Source of the DNA: Magicicada septendecula
Taxonomy: Eukaryota; Arthropoda; Insecta; Hemiptera; Cicadidae
Assembly (NCBI GenBank): GCA_034769895.1
Contig: CM068373.1
Coordinates: 197,512,134-197,576,133 of the forward strand
Length of the DNA stretch: 64,000 nt
Reading direction: 5' to 3'
The position numbers were made by a program, and so were the translations under genes. Shown here piece by piece: positions 1 through 10,301 of this stretch. Below the pieces are notes generated by a model. It searched no databases, was not told the origin of the DNA, and saw nothing but the letters and a program-made list of their open reading frames with translations. The first letter of the stretch is position 1. Each line of letters begins with the position of its first letter.

Positions 1-255
1 CCTTGAGTTCTCTTTAGTTCAAAAAGGTATGCAAAAACCTAGTTGACTCTGTTTGAATTTACGGCAGTTATCGTTCGTCATATAAAAAATTACCCTTGTT
101 AAAACATAAAATGTTGCTGGTAAATTACCCCTTTCCCTTAACCGATCTTCACCAACACCAATACGTATTGAGAACTCTACAATACAGGGCTGTATGCAAA
201 ACATCATTTGATTCTGTTTGAATTTGCGGCTGTTATCGTTTACTATAGAAAAAAT
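1..255. repeat. Satellite array S1 (~160-bp unit, partial)
   Basis: This is the end of an array that begins outside the window. Each unit carries the landmarks GGTAAACTACCCCTTTCCC, AACCGATCTTCACC, a CTCTACAAT..AGGGCTGTATGCAAAA stretch, and GATTCTGTTTGAATTTGCGG followed by TGTTATCGTTTGCCAT. The first 255 bases closely match the units at about 9,236-9,480 and 13,825-14,060, so the domain has higher-order organisation. No coding capacity is claimed. Confidence 0.9.
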
Positions 256-563
256 ATCGGTATGGAGAACCATACATGACTTCCATATTCTAAGGTTTAT
301 ATTTAAAATCATTTTCGAAATGAAATATTACTATAGAAACTACTTCTTTCTACTTACTGCTTCAGCCTTAACCACAGTACTGTGGTCACTAACGTATACC
401 ACACCTCACGTTATCGCACTCGATTTTCACTGATGATGGAAGTCGATGGCATTGCCGAAATGTCTGGTTTTGTAGAAAACATTGGACTACGGCCAAATAT
501 CCCGGGAAGGAATTTTAACAAAAACTACTTCTTTGTTGCCGATAACGTTGTGCACATATATAT
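256..563. repeat. Block A, copy 1
   Basis: This ~300-bp module begins ATATCGGTATGGAGAACC and ends near GTTGTGCACATATATAT. It contains the perfect palindrome ACCACAGTACTGTGGT at 371-386. Similar copies lie at about 2,703, 3,257, 5,871 (short), 8,364 and 12,954. Short open frames cross it, but they are not kept between copies, so it is treated as non-coding. Confidence 0.8.
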
Positions 564-960
564 CAGTGGCGAAGTTACATGGAGGCAATTGAGGCAATGC
601 CTACCCTAAAAAATTCTGTAGAATAAAAATTATAAATACGTATGAACTACATAACGTAAAGATTATACATTGTTACTGCGACTGTCAAATTTATTAAACC
701 GAAACGTGCTTTATTGAGCGACCGCTAGATGGTGACAGGTGAGATTCGGCATAGTTCGTTTAAAGCGAATGAGGCAACCTGAACTTGCCTCAGCGTTTTT
801 TGTATACATCGTATGTAAGCAATGTAGTGGTGTGATAGGGAAGTGTAGGGAGGGGGGATTGTCCCGCGCTGTACACATAGAGCGTTGAGGCATGCCTCAC
901 TTCTGTGGTCCAAACAGTTAAGTTAAAGCGCCTGTGTTGTTTCTAAGTGTTTATTTTATG
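564..960 (+). mobile_element. Possible hAT-like transposon terminus (fragment)
   Basis: The block A sequence is broken at CACATATATAT by CAGTGGCGAAGTTACATGG, which resembles the CAGTGGCG-type inverted terminus common in hAT transposons. The following ~330 bp contain several GAGGCA/TGCCTC words in both orientations, near 572-603, 768-800 and 885-898. No transposase frame and no opposite end were found. The assignment rests on the terminal motif and the abrupt junction only. Confidence 0.3.
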
Positions 961-1382
961 CGGTTATTAAAAGTGTCACTGTTATTCCGCTGAACTAACA
1001 GATGATCAAGATTGTTATTTGAATTATTTGTAACATTAAACATATATATAGAAACTAATCAAGTTTAAAAATTTGAAGTTCAATCAGTTGTATTATTGTG
1101 TATGACTAATACAAGGATTGTTCAATAGAAACACGTATAGAGCCGTAAAGCATTTTTTATTCAACGATTTTAAAAGAAGTCTCCAATAACATTAAGATAT
1201 GAGTTCCACTGTTGCGCTAACCTGTAGATTCCCTGCTAGTAAAATTCTTACGGCTGTTTGTGGAACCATTCGGTTACAGCAAACTCTACCTCAGCGTCCG
1301 ATTTGAACCACCGTCCTTTTAGTGATTCCTTAAAAAAATTTAAGATAAGATTTTTGCCTACCCATACATTAACTACTAGCTT
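961..1382. other. Unassigned AT-rich spacer
   Basis: I see no gene, RNA or repeat landmark here. It may be the inner part of the possible hAT fragment beginning at 564. Confidence 0.5.
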
Positions 1383-1512
1383 CGCCAGTAAGCAAATTGA
1401 TATCCATTTTTTCGGCTTGCGCGCGTTATGTTGGTGTGGGTTTCGGCACTTTCCATTTAAAAAGCGTGCAAATGTAAGAAAATAAACATGAGTGAGGCCA
1501 GAAATAACGTGA

Positions 1513-1566
<54 letters not shown>

Positions 1567-1598
1567 TTACCTGCCTTTTTATTGCTGTATTAAATGAA
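1383..1598. repeat. Duplicated segment D, copy 1, with (GT)n
   Basis: The segment from AGCAAATTGATATCC through TTTCGGCACTTTCC to CTTACCTGCC is nearly the same as 3,926-4,095. Copy 1 carries an uninterrupted GT microsatellite of about 50 bp (about 1,515-1,566). Copy 2 has only a short GT run. Confidence 0.8.
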
Positions 1599-1710
1599 AA
1601 ATATTATATTACATTAAAATGAAAAAATTATAATTTTATTGCCTGGCAACAAAATTATTTTATTTTTAACAATTACCATTGTTTCAAAAAGTTTAAATAA
1701 ATTTTCAAGT
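1599..1710. repeat. Head module W, copy 1
   Basis: The AT-rich module contains TTTTATTGCCTGGCAAC and ends AAGTACTTTACTCTTGTTAAA, where it runs straight into satellite units. Near-identical copies occur at about 4,946 and 5,960, each at the left edge of a satellite run. Confidence 0.75.
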
Positions 1711-2513
1711 ACTTTACTCTTGTTAAAACGTAAAAGGTTGCAGGTAAACTACCCCTTCCCCTTAACCGATCTTCACCAAAATCGAAAGTCCTTGAGAACT
1801 CTACAATTCAGGGACGTATGGAAAAAATTATTTGATTCTGTTTGAATATGCGGCTGTTATCGTTTGCCATAGAAAATATGCTTGATAAAAAAAGTTGCAG
1901 GTAAACTACCCCTTTCCCTTAATCGATCTTCACCAAAAACAACAGATCTTGAGTACTCTACAAATCAGGGCTGTATGCAAAACATTATTTGATTCTGTTT
2001 GAATTTGCGGCTGTTATCGTTTGCCATAGAAAATACCCTTGTTAAAAAAACGTTGCAGGTAAACTACCCCTTTCCCTCAACCGATCTTCACTAAAAACAG
2101 CAGGTCTTGAGAAATCGACAATTTAGGGCTGCATGCAAATAATCTTTTGATTCTGTTTGAATTTGCGGCTGTTATCGTTTGCATAGGAAATACCCTTGTT
2201 AAGACATAAAACGTTACCGGTAAACTACCCCTTTCCCTCAACCGATCTTCACCAAAAACAACAGGTCTTGAGAACTCTACAATTCAGGGCTGTATACGAA
2301 ACATTATTTAATTCTGTTTGAATTTGCGGCTGTTATCGTTAGCAAAAAAAAAATTTCCCTTGATAAAAAAAAACCGTTGCCGGTAAACTACCCCTTTCCC
2401 TCAACCGATCTTCACCAAAAACAATGGGTCGTGAGTACTCTACAAATCAGGACTGTATGCAAAAAATTATTTGATTCTGTTTGAATTTGCGGCAGTTATC
2501 GTTTGCCATAGAA
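1711..2513. repeat. Satellite array S2 (five units)
   Basis: The GATCTTCA landmark recurs at about 1,768, 1,925, 2,083, 2,244 and 2,407, giving unit lengths of 157, 158, 161 and 163 bp. The units differ by substitutions and by A-run length around ACCCTTGTTAAAA. Confidence 0.9.
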
Positions 2514-2702
2514 AAAAAATCTACACACAGACACACAGACAGGCACACAGACAGACACACAGACAGACAGACACACAGACACTTTTCGGAAAAAGATTTT
2601 TTTTCATGTTTTGAGTGTAGTACAATCAGAATCTGCAATAATCTCGAACACGATTTTTTTTGCCATCACCATACTTCCATTCCTTAAGGAATATGGAAGT
2701 AA
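2514..2702. repeat. Tail module T, copy 1: CA/CAGA microsatellite plus palindrome
   Basis: The last satellite unit leads into AATCTACA, then a CACAGACA-type microsatellite (about 2,520-2,582), then a conserved ~110-bp stretch. This contains CATGTTTTGAGTGTAGTAC and CTGCAATAATCTCGAACACG. The module ends in a palindrome centred on CCTTAAGG at about 2,672-2,702. The same order recurs in six other copies. Confidence 0.85.
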
Positions 2703-2889
2703 TATCGGCATGGAGAACCATACATGACTTCCATGTTCTAAGATTTATATTTAAAATAATTTACGAAATGAAATGTTTCCATAGAAACTACTTCTATCCA
2801 CTTATTGCTTCAGCCTTAACCACAGTACTGTGGTCACTAACGTATACCACCTCACGTTTTCGCACTCGATTTTCACTGATGATGGCAGT
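2703..2889. repeat. Block A, copy 2 (3' truncated)
   Basis: This copy follows tail T copy 1 directly and keeps the 16-bp palindrome at 2,819-2,834. It is cut at GATGATGGCAG, where a satellite unit resumes with TTCTGTTTGAATGTGCG. Confidence 0.75.
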
Positions 2890-3256
2890 TCTGTTTGAAT
2901 GTGCGTCAGTTATCGTTCGTCATGAAAACATTTCTCTTGTTACAACATAAAATGTTGCAGGTAAACTACCCCTTTCCCGTAACCAATCTTCACCAAAATC
3001 AGTAGGCCTTGAGTTCTCTACAATTGAGGAAAGTATGCAAAAAATTATTCGATTCTCTTTGAATTTACGGCAGTTATCTTTCGTCAAAAAAAATTACCCT
3101 TCTTAAAACATAAAATGTTGCTGGTAAACTACCCCTTTCCCTTAACCGATCTTCAACAAAATCAACAAACCTTGAGTTCTCTTTAATTCAAAAAGGTATG
3201 GAAAAATGTAGTTGTTTCTGTTTGAATTTACGGCAGTTATCGTTCATCATATAAAA
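2890..3256. repeat. Satellite array S3
   Basis: About two to three units of the ~160-bp satellite, of the variant with TTACGGCAGTTATCGTTCGTCAT in place of TTGCGGCTGTTATCGTTTGCCAT. Confidence 0.85.
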
Positions 3257-3565
3257 ATATCGGTATGGAGAACCATACATGACTTCCATATTCTAAGATT
3301 TATTTTTAAAATCATTTTCGAAATGAAATATTACCATAGAAACTACTTCTTTCTACTTACTGCTTCAGCCTTAACCACAGTACTGTGGTCACTAACATAT
3401 ACCACCTCACGTTATCGCACTCGATATTCACTGATGATGGAAGTCGATGGCATTGCCGAAACGTCTGGTTTTGTAGAAAACATTGGACTACGGCCAAATA
3501 TCCCGAGAAGGAATTTTAACAAAAACTACTTCTTTGTTGCCGATAACGTTGTACACATATATATA
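3257..3565. repeat. Block A, copy 3
   Basis: A near-full copy, very close to copy 1, with the palindrome at 3,374-3,389. It ends at GTACACATATATAT. Confidence 0.8.
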
Positions 3566-3925
3566 AAAAATATACATAAAATTAATGGCTTGTATAAGTT
3601 AATGATTGATCTCCATTAAGTAGTGCTCAAGTTTCCAAAGTTTTAATATTATGATGTCCGTAATTAAAACATCAGAGCAGGTTTAGTGTGAATGAGGGTA
3701 CACTGTGGACAAAAATTTTCAACATTTCCTATTGAGCGTTGCTTAGAGTAAAGCTGGGAATCTACAGTGTATGTTTCACAGAACAAACACGCGAAAAAGA
3801 AGGAGCGCTCCGAAGTCACTCATGGACCCTCAGCATCTTGCAGAGGGTTCATTCCCTAAAAACGAAAAGTCTGTCTATGAATCGTTCCTCTGTAAACACG
3901 TGCAGTTACATTGCCCAGCGATCCA
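3566..3925. other. Unassigned spacer
   Basis: No supported feature. The short open frames here show no recognisable domain. Confidence 0.5.
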
Positions 3926-4095
3926 CAGGAAGCAAATTGGTGTCCATTTTTTCGGCTTGCACGCGTTATGTTGGTGTGGGTTTCGGCACTTTCCATTTAA
4001 AAAGCGGGCAAATGTAAGAAAATAAACATGAGTGAGGCCAGAAATAACGTGAAGTGTGTGTGTGTGTCTTACCTGCCTTTTTATTGCTGTAGGCA
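3926..4095. repeat. Duplicated segment D, copy 2
   Basis: Matches 1,383-1,598 with few substitutions. The GT tract is reduced to a few repeats (about 4,054-4,067). Confidence 0.8.
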
Positions 4096-4309
4096 TAATA
4101 ATAAAATGGAAACGTAAACATTACATAACTGAGATATGCTTACCTGCCACGAACGATATATTATTTTATACATGGAGGAGTTCAGTGACATACACACGTA
4201 CAGAAGCCATCTTCAAAAATACTAGAAGTCGTCCACGCTTTTATGTTGGCAGTGTAACTTACAGGAAGTTTTTTGATGTTTTTAAAACATCTAGGATGCA
4301 AACTTTGCC

Positions 4310-4918
4310 CGATAACTAAAAGTTTCTTTTTTCGGTTCCCGTCATGTTCGCACGAACAAAAACTGTAACTCTTTGTTTAGAGAGCTTCCCACCAACGCAC
4401 TTTTCATTTTTAAATTTGAAAGTCTTATCTGGAGTTAATTTATAAAAAATTCCAGCTTCATGTCCATTAAAGATGTCTTCATCTTTATTTGATCGTCTAA
4501 TTTCTGACCAAGTGTTACGCACCCAATCGCCTGTAACGTTCAGATCTACGCATTTTGCCTCACCACAAATTTTTGCAAAGGAAATCGAGTGTCGGGCCTT
4601 AAATCGATCTAGCCATCCGTTGGAGCATGTAAAATGGCTGGCGCCGGCAGTCCTGTTACAGTGCTTATTGCTTGCATACAATGTATGTCTGTAGCCATGG
4701 GCTAGCGCGCGCGCGCACATATATACGTTTATATGAAATTTAGAGTAAAATATCTGAGAAATATTTGACGCTATAACAGAGTAGTACAATATTTAGTGAC
4801 GTTAAAACCGGGAATTTTTATAATGTTAAAGATATCAGTTTGACCGGACTTATGACAAAATAACGCTACACCCGAGTTGACGTAACAGCCGAGGCCGTAA
4901 TAACCAAGTTCCACTGTA
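4310..4918 (-). mobile_element. Tigger/pogo-like DNA transposon fragment
   Basis: A transposase fragment (4,316-4,690, minus) is followed upstream on the minus strand by ~230 bp ending in CAGTGGAACTTGG at 4,916, next to TA at 4,917-4,918. CAGT-type ends at TA targets are established for pogo/Tigger elements. The opposite terminus and the rest of the transposase are missing. Head module W copy 2 begins about 30 bp beyond the terminus. Confidence 0.65.
4316..4789 (-). pseudogene. Truncated Tigger-like transposase
   Basis: The minus-strand frame of 157 codons holds a CENP-B/Tc5-type helix-turn-helix segment with CSNGWLDRFKARH in its middle. It then runs into the start of a DDE domain, IFNGHEAGIFYKL followed by KTFKFKNEKCVGGKLSKQRVTV. 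In the Tigger family the aligned catalytic motif is normally an Asp within 'ADETG'. Here the position reads H, so the first catalytic residue is lost. The C-terminal catalytic half is absent, and the first ~30 residues read from the methionine are probably not original coding sequence. It is a dead fragment. The family call is fairly sure, the subfamily is not. Confidence 0.75.
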
Positions 4919-4945
4919 TATATAAAGATATTAACTCAAACATAA

Positions 4946-5045
4946 TTTACATTAAAATGAAAAAATTATAATTTTATTGCCTGGCAACAAAATTATTTTA
5001 TTTTTAACAATTACCATTGTTTCAAAAAGTTTAAATAAATTTTCA
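4946..5045. repeat. Head module W, copy 2
   Basis: Near-identical to 1,611-1,710. The match continues through the following satellite units to about 5,465, so about 520 bp is duplicated between these loci. Confidence 0.8.
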
Positions 5046-5525
5046 AGTACTTTACTCTTGTTAAAACGTAAAAGGTTGCAGGTAAACTACCCCTTCCCCT
5101 TAACCGATCTTCACCAAAATCGAAAGTCCTTGAGACCTCTACAATTCAGGGATGTATGGAAAAAATTATTTGATTCTGTTTGAATATGCGGCTGTTATCG
5201 TTTGCCATAGAAAATACGCTTGATAAAAAAAGTTGCAGGTAAACTACCCCTTTCCCTTAACCGATCTTCACCAAAACAACAGATCTTGAGTACTCTACAA
5301 ATCAGGGCTGTATGCAAAACATTATTTGATTCTGTTTGAATTTGCGGCTGTTATCGTTTGCCATAGAAAATACCCTTGTTAAAAAAACGTTGCAGGTAAA
5401 CTACCCCTTTCCCTCAACCGATCTTCACTAAAAACAGTAGGTCTTGATAAATCGACAATTTAGGGCTGTATGCAAAAAATTATTTGATTCTGTTTGAATT
5501 TGCGGAAGTTATCGTTTGCCATAGA
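5046..5525. repeat. Satellite array S4 (three units)
   Basis: Three ~160-bp units lie between head W copy 2 and tail T copy 2. Together they form a compact ~750-bp head-satellite-tail module (4,946-5,698). Confidence 0.9.
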
Positions 5526-5698
5526 AAAAAAATCTACAGACATACACACAGACACACAGACAGACACACACACAGACACTTTTCGGAAAACGACTTTTTT
5601 TCATGTTCTGAGTGTAGTACAATCAGAATCTGCAATAATCTCGAACACGATTTTTTTTGCCATCACCATACTTCCATTCCTTAAGGAATAAGGAAGTA
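5526..5698. repeat. Tail module T, copy 2
   Basis: CA/CAGA microsatellite (about 5,531-5,580), the conserved ~110-bp stretch, and the CCTTAAGG-centred palindrome at about 5,669-5,698. Confidence 0.85.
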
Positions 5699-5870
5699 AA
5701 ATTACCCTTGTTAAAGTTAAAACATAAAATGTTGCTGGTAAACTACCCCTTTCCCTTAACCGATTTTCCACAAAATCAACAGACCTTGAGTTATTTTTTT
5801 AATTCAAAAACGTATGCAAAACATTATTTGATTCTGTTTGAATTTGCGGCTGTTATCGTTTGCCATAGAA
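5699..5870. repeat. Satellite unit S5
   Basis: One satellite unit begins directly after the tail palindrome with AAATTACCCTTGTTAAA. Confidence 0.85.
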
Positions 5871-5925
5871 AAATATCGGTATGGAGAACCATACATGACT
5901 TCCATATTCTAAGATTTATATTTAA
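5871..5925. repeat. Block A, copy 4 (first ~55 bp only)
   Basis: Only the start of block A is present, from ATATCGGTATGGAGAACC to TTATATTTAAA. It then breaks into AT-rich sequence before head W copy 3. Confidence 0.7.
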
Positions 5926-5959
5926 ATCTTAATATCGCCTGCCAAGCGCGATATATTTT

Positions 5960-6065
5960 CTCTTATACATGATTTATATTAAAATGAAAAAATTTTAATT
6001 TTATTGCCTGGCAACAAAATTATTTTATTTTTAACAATTACCATTGTTTGAAAAAGTTTAAATAA
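5960..6065. repeat. Head module W, copy 3
   Basis: Same module as at 1,611 and 4,946, again leading into a satellite run through AAGTACTTTACTCTTGT. Confidence 0.75.
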
Positions 6066-6885
6066 ATTTTCAAGTACTTTACTCTTGTGAAAACGTAAAA
6101 GGTTGCAGGTAAACTACCCCTTCCCTTTAACCGATCTTCACTAAAATTGTAAGTCCTTGAGAACTATACAATTCAGGGAGGTATGCAAAAAACTATTTGA
6201 TTCTGTTTGAATTTGCTTCAGTTATCGTTTGCCATAAAAAATACGCTTGATAAAAAAATGTTGCTGGTAAACTACCCCTTCCCCATAACCGATCTTCACC
6301 AAAAACAAAAGGTCTTGAGTACTCTAAAAATCAGGGCTGTATGCAAAACATTATTTGATTCTGTTTGAATTTGCGGCTGTTATCGTTTGCCATAAAAAAT
6401 ACCCTTGTTAAAAAAACGTTGCCGGGAAACTACCCCTTTCCCTCACCCGATCTTCACCAAAAACAATAGGTCTTGAGAACTCTACAGTTTAGGGCTGTAT
6501 GCAAATAATCGTTTGATTCTGTTTGAATTTGCGGCTGTTATCGTTTGCCATAGGAAATACCCTTGTTAAGACATAAAACGTTACCGGTAAACTACCCCTT
6601 TCCCTTAACCGATCTTCACCAAAAACAATAGTTCTTGGGAACTCTACAATTCAGGGCTGTATACGAAACATTATTTAATTCTGTTTGAATTTGCGGCTGT
6701 TATCGTTTGCCAAAAAAAAAAAATTTCCCTTGATAAAAAAAAACCGTTGCTGGCAAACTACCCCTTTCCCTCAAACGATCTTCACCAAAAACAATACGTC
6801 GCGAGTACTCTACAAATAAGGGCTGTATGCAAAAAATTATTTGATTCTGTTTGAATTTGCGGCAGTTATCGTTTGCCATAGAAAA
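6066..6885. repeat. Satellite array S6 (five units)
   Basis: Five ~160-bp units lie between head W copy 3 and tail T copy 3. Confidence 0.9.
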
Positions 6886-7046
6886 AAAATCTACAGACAC
6901 ACACACACAGACACACACACACAGACACTTTTCGGAAAACGACTTTTTTTCATGTTTTGAGTGTAGTAGAATCAATCTGCAATAATCTCGAACACGATTT
7001 TTTTTGCCATCACCATACTTCCATTCCTTAAGGAATATGGAAGTAA
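6886..7046. repeat. Tail module T, copy 3
   Basis: This copy has the shortest microsatellite (about 6,891-6,929). It has the conserved stretch and the closing palindrome at about 7,017-7,046. Confidence 0.85.
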
Positions 7047-8185
7047 CAATTACCCCTGATAAAAAAAAAAGTTTCAGGTAAACTACTCCTTTCCCTTAAC
7101 CGATCTTCACCAAAAACAATAGGTCTTGAGTACTCTAAAGTTCAGGGCTGTATGCAAACAATTATTTGATTCTGTTTGAATTTGCGGCTCTTATCGTTTG
7201 CCATAGAAAATACCCTAGTTAAAATATAAAACGTTGCCGGTAAACTACCCCTTTCCCTTAACCGATCTTCAACAAAATCAACAGACCTTGAGTTCTGTAT
7301 AATTCAAAAAGGTATCCAAAAGAGTAGTTGATTCTGTTTTAATTTACGGCAGTTATCGTTCGTCATAGAAAAAATTACCCTTGTAAAACATAAAATGATG
7401 CCGGTAAACTACCCTATTCCCCTTAACCGAGCTTTACCAAAAACAACAGGGCTTGAGAATTCTACAATTCAGGGCTGTATGCAAATTTTATATGATTATG
7501 TTTGAATTTGCGGCTGTTATCGTTTTCCATATAAAATACCCATGATTAAACAAAAAACGTGGCAGGTAAACTACCCATTTCCCTTAAACGATCTTCACCA
7601 AAAACAGTAGATCTTGAGCACTCAAGAAATCAGGGCTGTATGCAAAAACGTATTTGACTCTGTTTGAATTTGCGGCTCTTATCGTTTGCCATAGAAAATA
7701 CCCTTTTAAAACATAAAACGTTGCTGGTAAACTACCCCTTTCCCTTAACCGATCTTCCCCAAAAACCAAAGGTCTTGAGAACTCTACAATTGAGGGCAGT
7801 ATGCAAACCATTATTTGATTATGTTTGAATTTGCGGCTGTTATCGTTTGCCATATAAAATACCCTTGTTAAAACTTAAAACGTTGCTGGTAAACTACCCC
7901 TTTCCCTTAACCGATCTTTACCAAAATCAACAGATCTTGAGAACTCTACAATTTTGGGCTGTATGCGAAACATTATGTGATTCTGTTTGAATTTGCGGCT
8001 GTTATCATTTGCCAAACAAACAAAATTACCCTTGATAATAAAAACCGTTGCAGGTAAACTACCTTTTTCCCTCAACCGATCTTCACCAAGAACAATAGGT
8101 CGCGAGTACTCTACAAATCAGGGCTGTATGCAAAAAATTATTTGATTCTGTTTGAATTTGCGGCTGTTATCGTTTGCCATAGAAA
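7047..8185. repeat. Satellite array S7 (about seven units)
   Basis: Tandem ~160-bp units begin straight after a tail palindrome and lead into tail T copy 4. Confidence 0.9.
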
Positions 8186-8363
8186 AAAAATCTACAGACA
8201 CACACACAGACAGACACACACACACAGACACACACACAGACACTTATCGAAAAACGACTTTTTTTCATGTTTTGAGTGTAGTACAATCAGAATCTGCAAT
8301 AATCTCGAACACGATTTTTTTGCCATCACCATACTTCCATTTCCTTAAGGAACATGGAAGTAA
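8186..8363. repeat. Tail module T, copy 4
   Basis: Microsatellite (about 8,190-8,245), conserved stretch, and a palindrome at about 8,333-8,363 that abuts block A copy 5. Confidence 0.85.
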
Positions 8364-8675
8364 AATATCGGTATGGAGAACCATACATGACTTCCATGTT
8401 TTAAGATTTATATTTAAAATCATATTCGAAATGAAATATTTCCATAGAAACTACGTCTTTCTACTTATTGCTTCAGCATTAACCACAGTACTGTGGTCAC
8501 TAACGTATACCACCTCACGTTTTCGCACTCGATTTTCACCGATGATGGCAGTCGATGGCACTGCCGAAAAGTCTGGTTTTGCAGAAAACATTGGACTACG
8601 GATAAAGAGCCCGAGAAGCAATTTTAACAAAAAACTACTTCTTTGTTGCCGATGACGTAGTACACATACAAAAAA
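8364..8675. repeat. Block A, copy 5
   Basis: Near-full copy with the palindrome at 8,482-8,497. It is the start of a ~1.2-kb segment repeated at 12,954-14,160. Confidence 0.8.
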
Positions 8676-8830
8676 TTCTCCCCTCCACCTTCAACTATAA
8701 TTTTTAATAATAGAAAATTACCCCCACCCCGTTCACCTAACTTCTTTATTTATAGATATTTCATCTACATTTCTACAGTGGATTACTATGAGCTTCTTAT
8801 CAGGATACTTTATTTATAAAAATTAAGTAC
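8676..8830. repeat. Module X, copy 1
   Basis: This AT-rich stretch contains ATTACCCCCACCC and GTGGATTACTATGA and links block A to satellite units. It ends in AAGTACTTTACTCTTGTTAAA, the same junction motif that ends head W. Copy 2 lies at about 13,263. Confidence 0.75.
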
Positions 8831-9645
8831 TTTACTCTTGTTAAATCATAAAATGTTTCTGGTAAACTACCCCTTTATCTTAACCGATCTTCTCCAAAAT
8901 CAACAGACCTTCCGTCCTCTACAATTCAGGGAAGCATCCAAAAAAATATTTGATATTGTTTGAATGTGCGGCAGTTATCGTTCGTCATGGAAACATTTCT
9001 CTTGTTACAACATAAAATGTTGCAGGTAAACTACCCCTTTCCCTTAACTGATCTTCACCAAAATCAACAGACCTTGAGCTCTCTGCAACTCAGGAAAGGG
9101 TGCAAAAAATTATTTGATTCTCATTGAATTTTCGGCAGTTATCGCTCGTCATAAAAAAAATTACCCTTTTTAAAACATAAATCGTTGCTGATAAACTACC
9201 CCTTCCCTTAACCGATCTTCAACAAAATCAACAGACCTTGAGTTCTCTTTAGTTCAAAAAGGTATGCAAAAACCTAGTTGATTCTGTTTGAATTTACGGC
9301 AGTTATCGTTCGTCATATAAAAAATTACCCTTGTTAAAACATAAAATGTTGCTGGTAAACTACCCCTTTCCCTTAACCGATCTTCACCAACACCAATAGG
9401 TATTGAGAACTCTACAATACAGGGCTGTATGCAAAACATCATTTGATTCTGTTTGAATTTGCGGCTGTTATCGTTTACTATGGAAAAAATTACCCTTGAA
9501 AAAAACCGTTGCTGGTAAACTACCCCTTTCCCTTAACCGATCTTCACCAAAAACGACAGGTCTTGGGTACTCTACAAATCAGGGCTGTATGCAAAAAATT
9601 ATTTGATTCTGTTTGAATTTGCGGCTGTTATCGTTTGCCAAAAAA
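8831..9645. repeat. Satellite array S8 (about five units)
   Basis: Units of both variants (CGTTCGTCAT and CGTTTGCCAT types). Most of the run is duplicated at 13,416-14,160. Confidence 0.9.
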
Positions 9646-9837
9646 AAATCTACAGACACACACAGACAGACACACAGACACACACACAGACACACACACG
9701 GACACACACACAGACACTTTTCGAAAAATGACTTTTTTTCATGTTTTGAGTGTAGTACAATTATATTCTGCAATAATCTCGAACACGATTTTATTTGCCA
9801 TCACCATACTTCCATTTCCTTAAGGAACATGGAAGTA
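9646..9837. repeat. Tail module T, copy 5
   Basis: Microsatellite (about 9,651-9,720), conserved stretch and closing palindrome (about 9,808-9,837). Confidence 0.85.
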
Positions 9838-10078
9838 AAATTACCCTTTATAAAAACCGTTGCTGGTAAACAACCCCTTTCCCTTAACCGATCTTCACCA
9901 AAACCGACAGGTCTTGAGAGCTCTACATTTCAGGGCTGTATGCAAAATATTATATGATTCTGTTTGAATTTGCGGCTGTTATCGTTTGCCATATAAAATA
10001 CCCTTGATAAAACAAAAAACGTGTCCGGTAAACTACCCCTTTCCCTTAACCGATCTTCACCAAAACAATAGGTCTTTA
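9838..10078. repeat. Satellite array S9, interrupted by PLE-1
   Basis: The second unit stops at AATAGGTCTTTA (10,067-10,078). After the Penelope-like insertion the same 12 bases reappear at 12,702-12,713 and the unit continues with GTACTCAAC. Confidence 0.9.
10067..10078. repeat. Target-site duplication of PLE-1, left
   Basis: AATAGGTCTTTA is identical to 12,702-12,713 and is normal satellite sequence in both places. Confidence 0.9.
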
Positions 10079-10114
10079 TTCTTCGTATTGTTTAAATTAG
10101 CAGCCATCCTTACT

Positions 10115-10271
10115 ATTTCTTTTATGAATTTGCTAACTGCTATAATTTTTTATTGTTCGACTAATCTTTTCGTCATTACTGACATCTTCAGGTTTTAAAC
10201 AACGTCTATCAACTGTACGTTGTAGGCTTTTATACTTTAGGCCCCTCCCCTTATGTCATCGCCCCTCCTAT
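10115..10271 (+). repeat. PLE-1 terminal repeat, left (inverted)
   Basis: The reverse complement of 12,545-12,701 over 157 bp, with about two mismatches. It begins ATTTCTTTTATGAATTTGC. A hammerhead-like core lies inside it on the minus strand. Confidence 0.92.
10168..10191 (-). ncRNA. Hammerhead-ribozyme-like core, PLE-1 left repeat
   Basis: Read on the minus strand: a CTGAAGA core, one extra T, a GTCA/TGAC stem closed by a GTAA tetraloop, then GAAA. Hammerhead motifs are established in terminal repeats of Penelope-like elements. I could not build convincing stems I and III. Confidence 0.5.
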
Positions 10272-10301
10272 CTATAAATACATAGAAAAAAAATAAGAAA
10301 A

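Noticed and set aside
7584-8075. Minus-strand frames in the satellite repeating GEDRLRERGSLPATF
   Set aside because: They are translations of the ~160-bp unit. Unit lengths of 157-163 change the frame and the frames are not kept between arrays.
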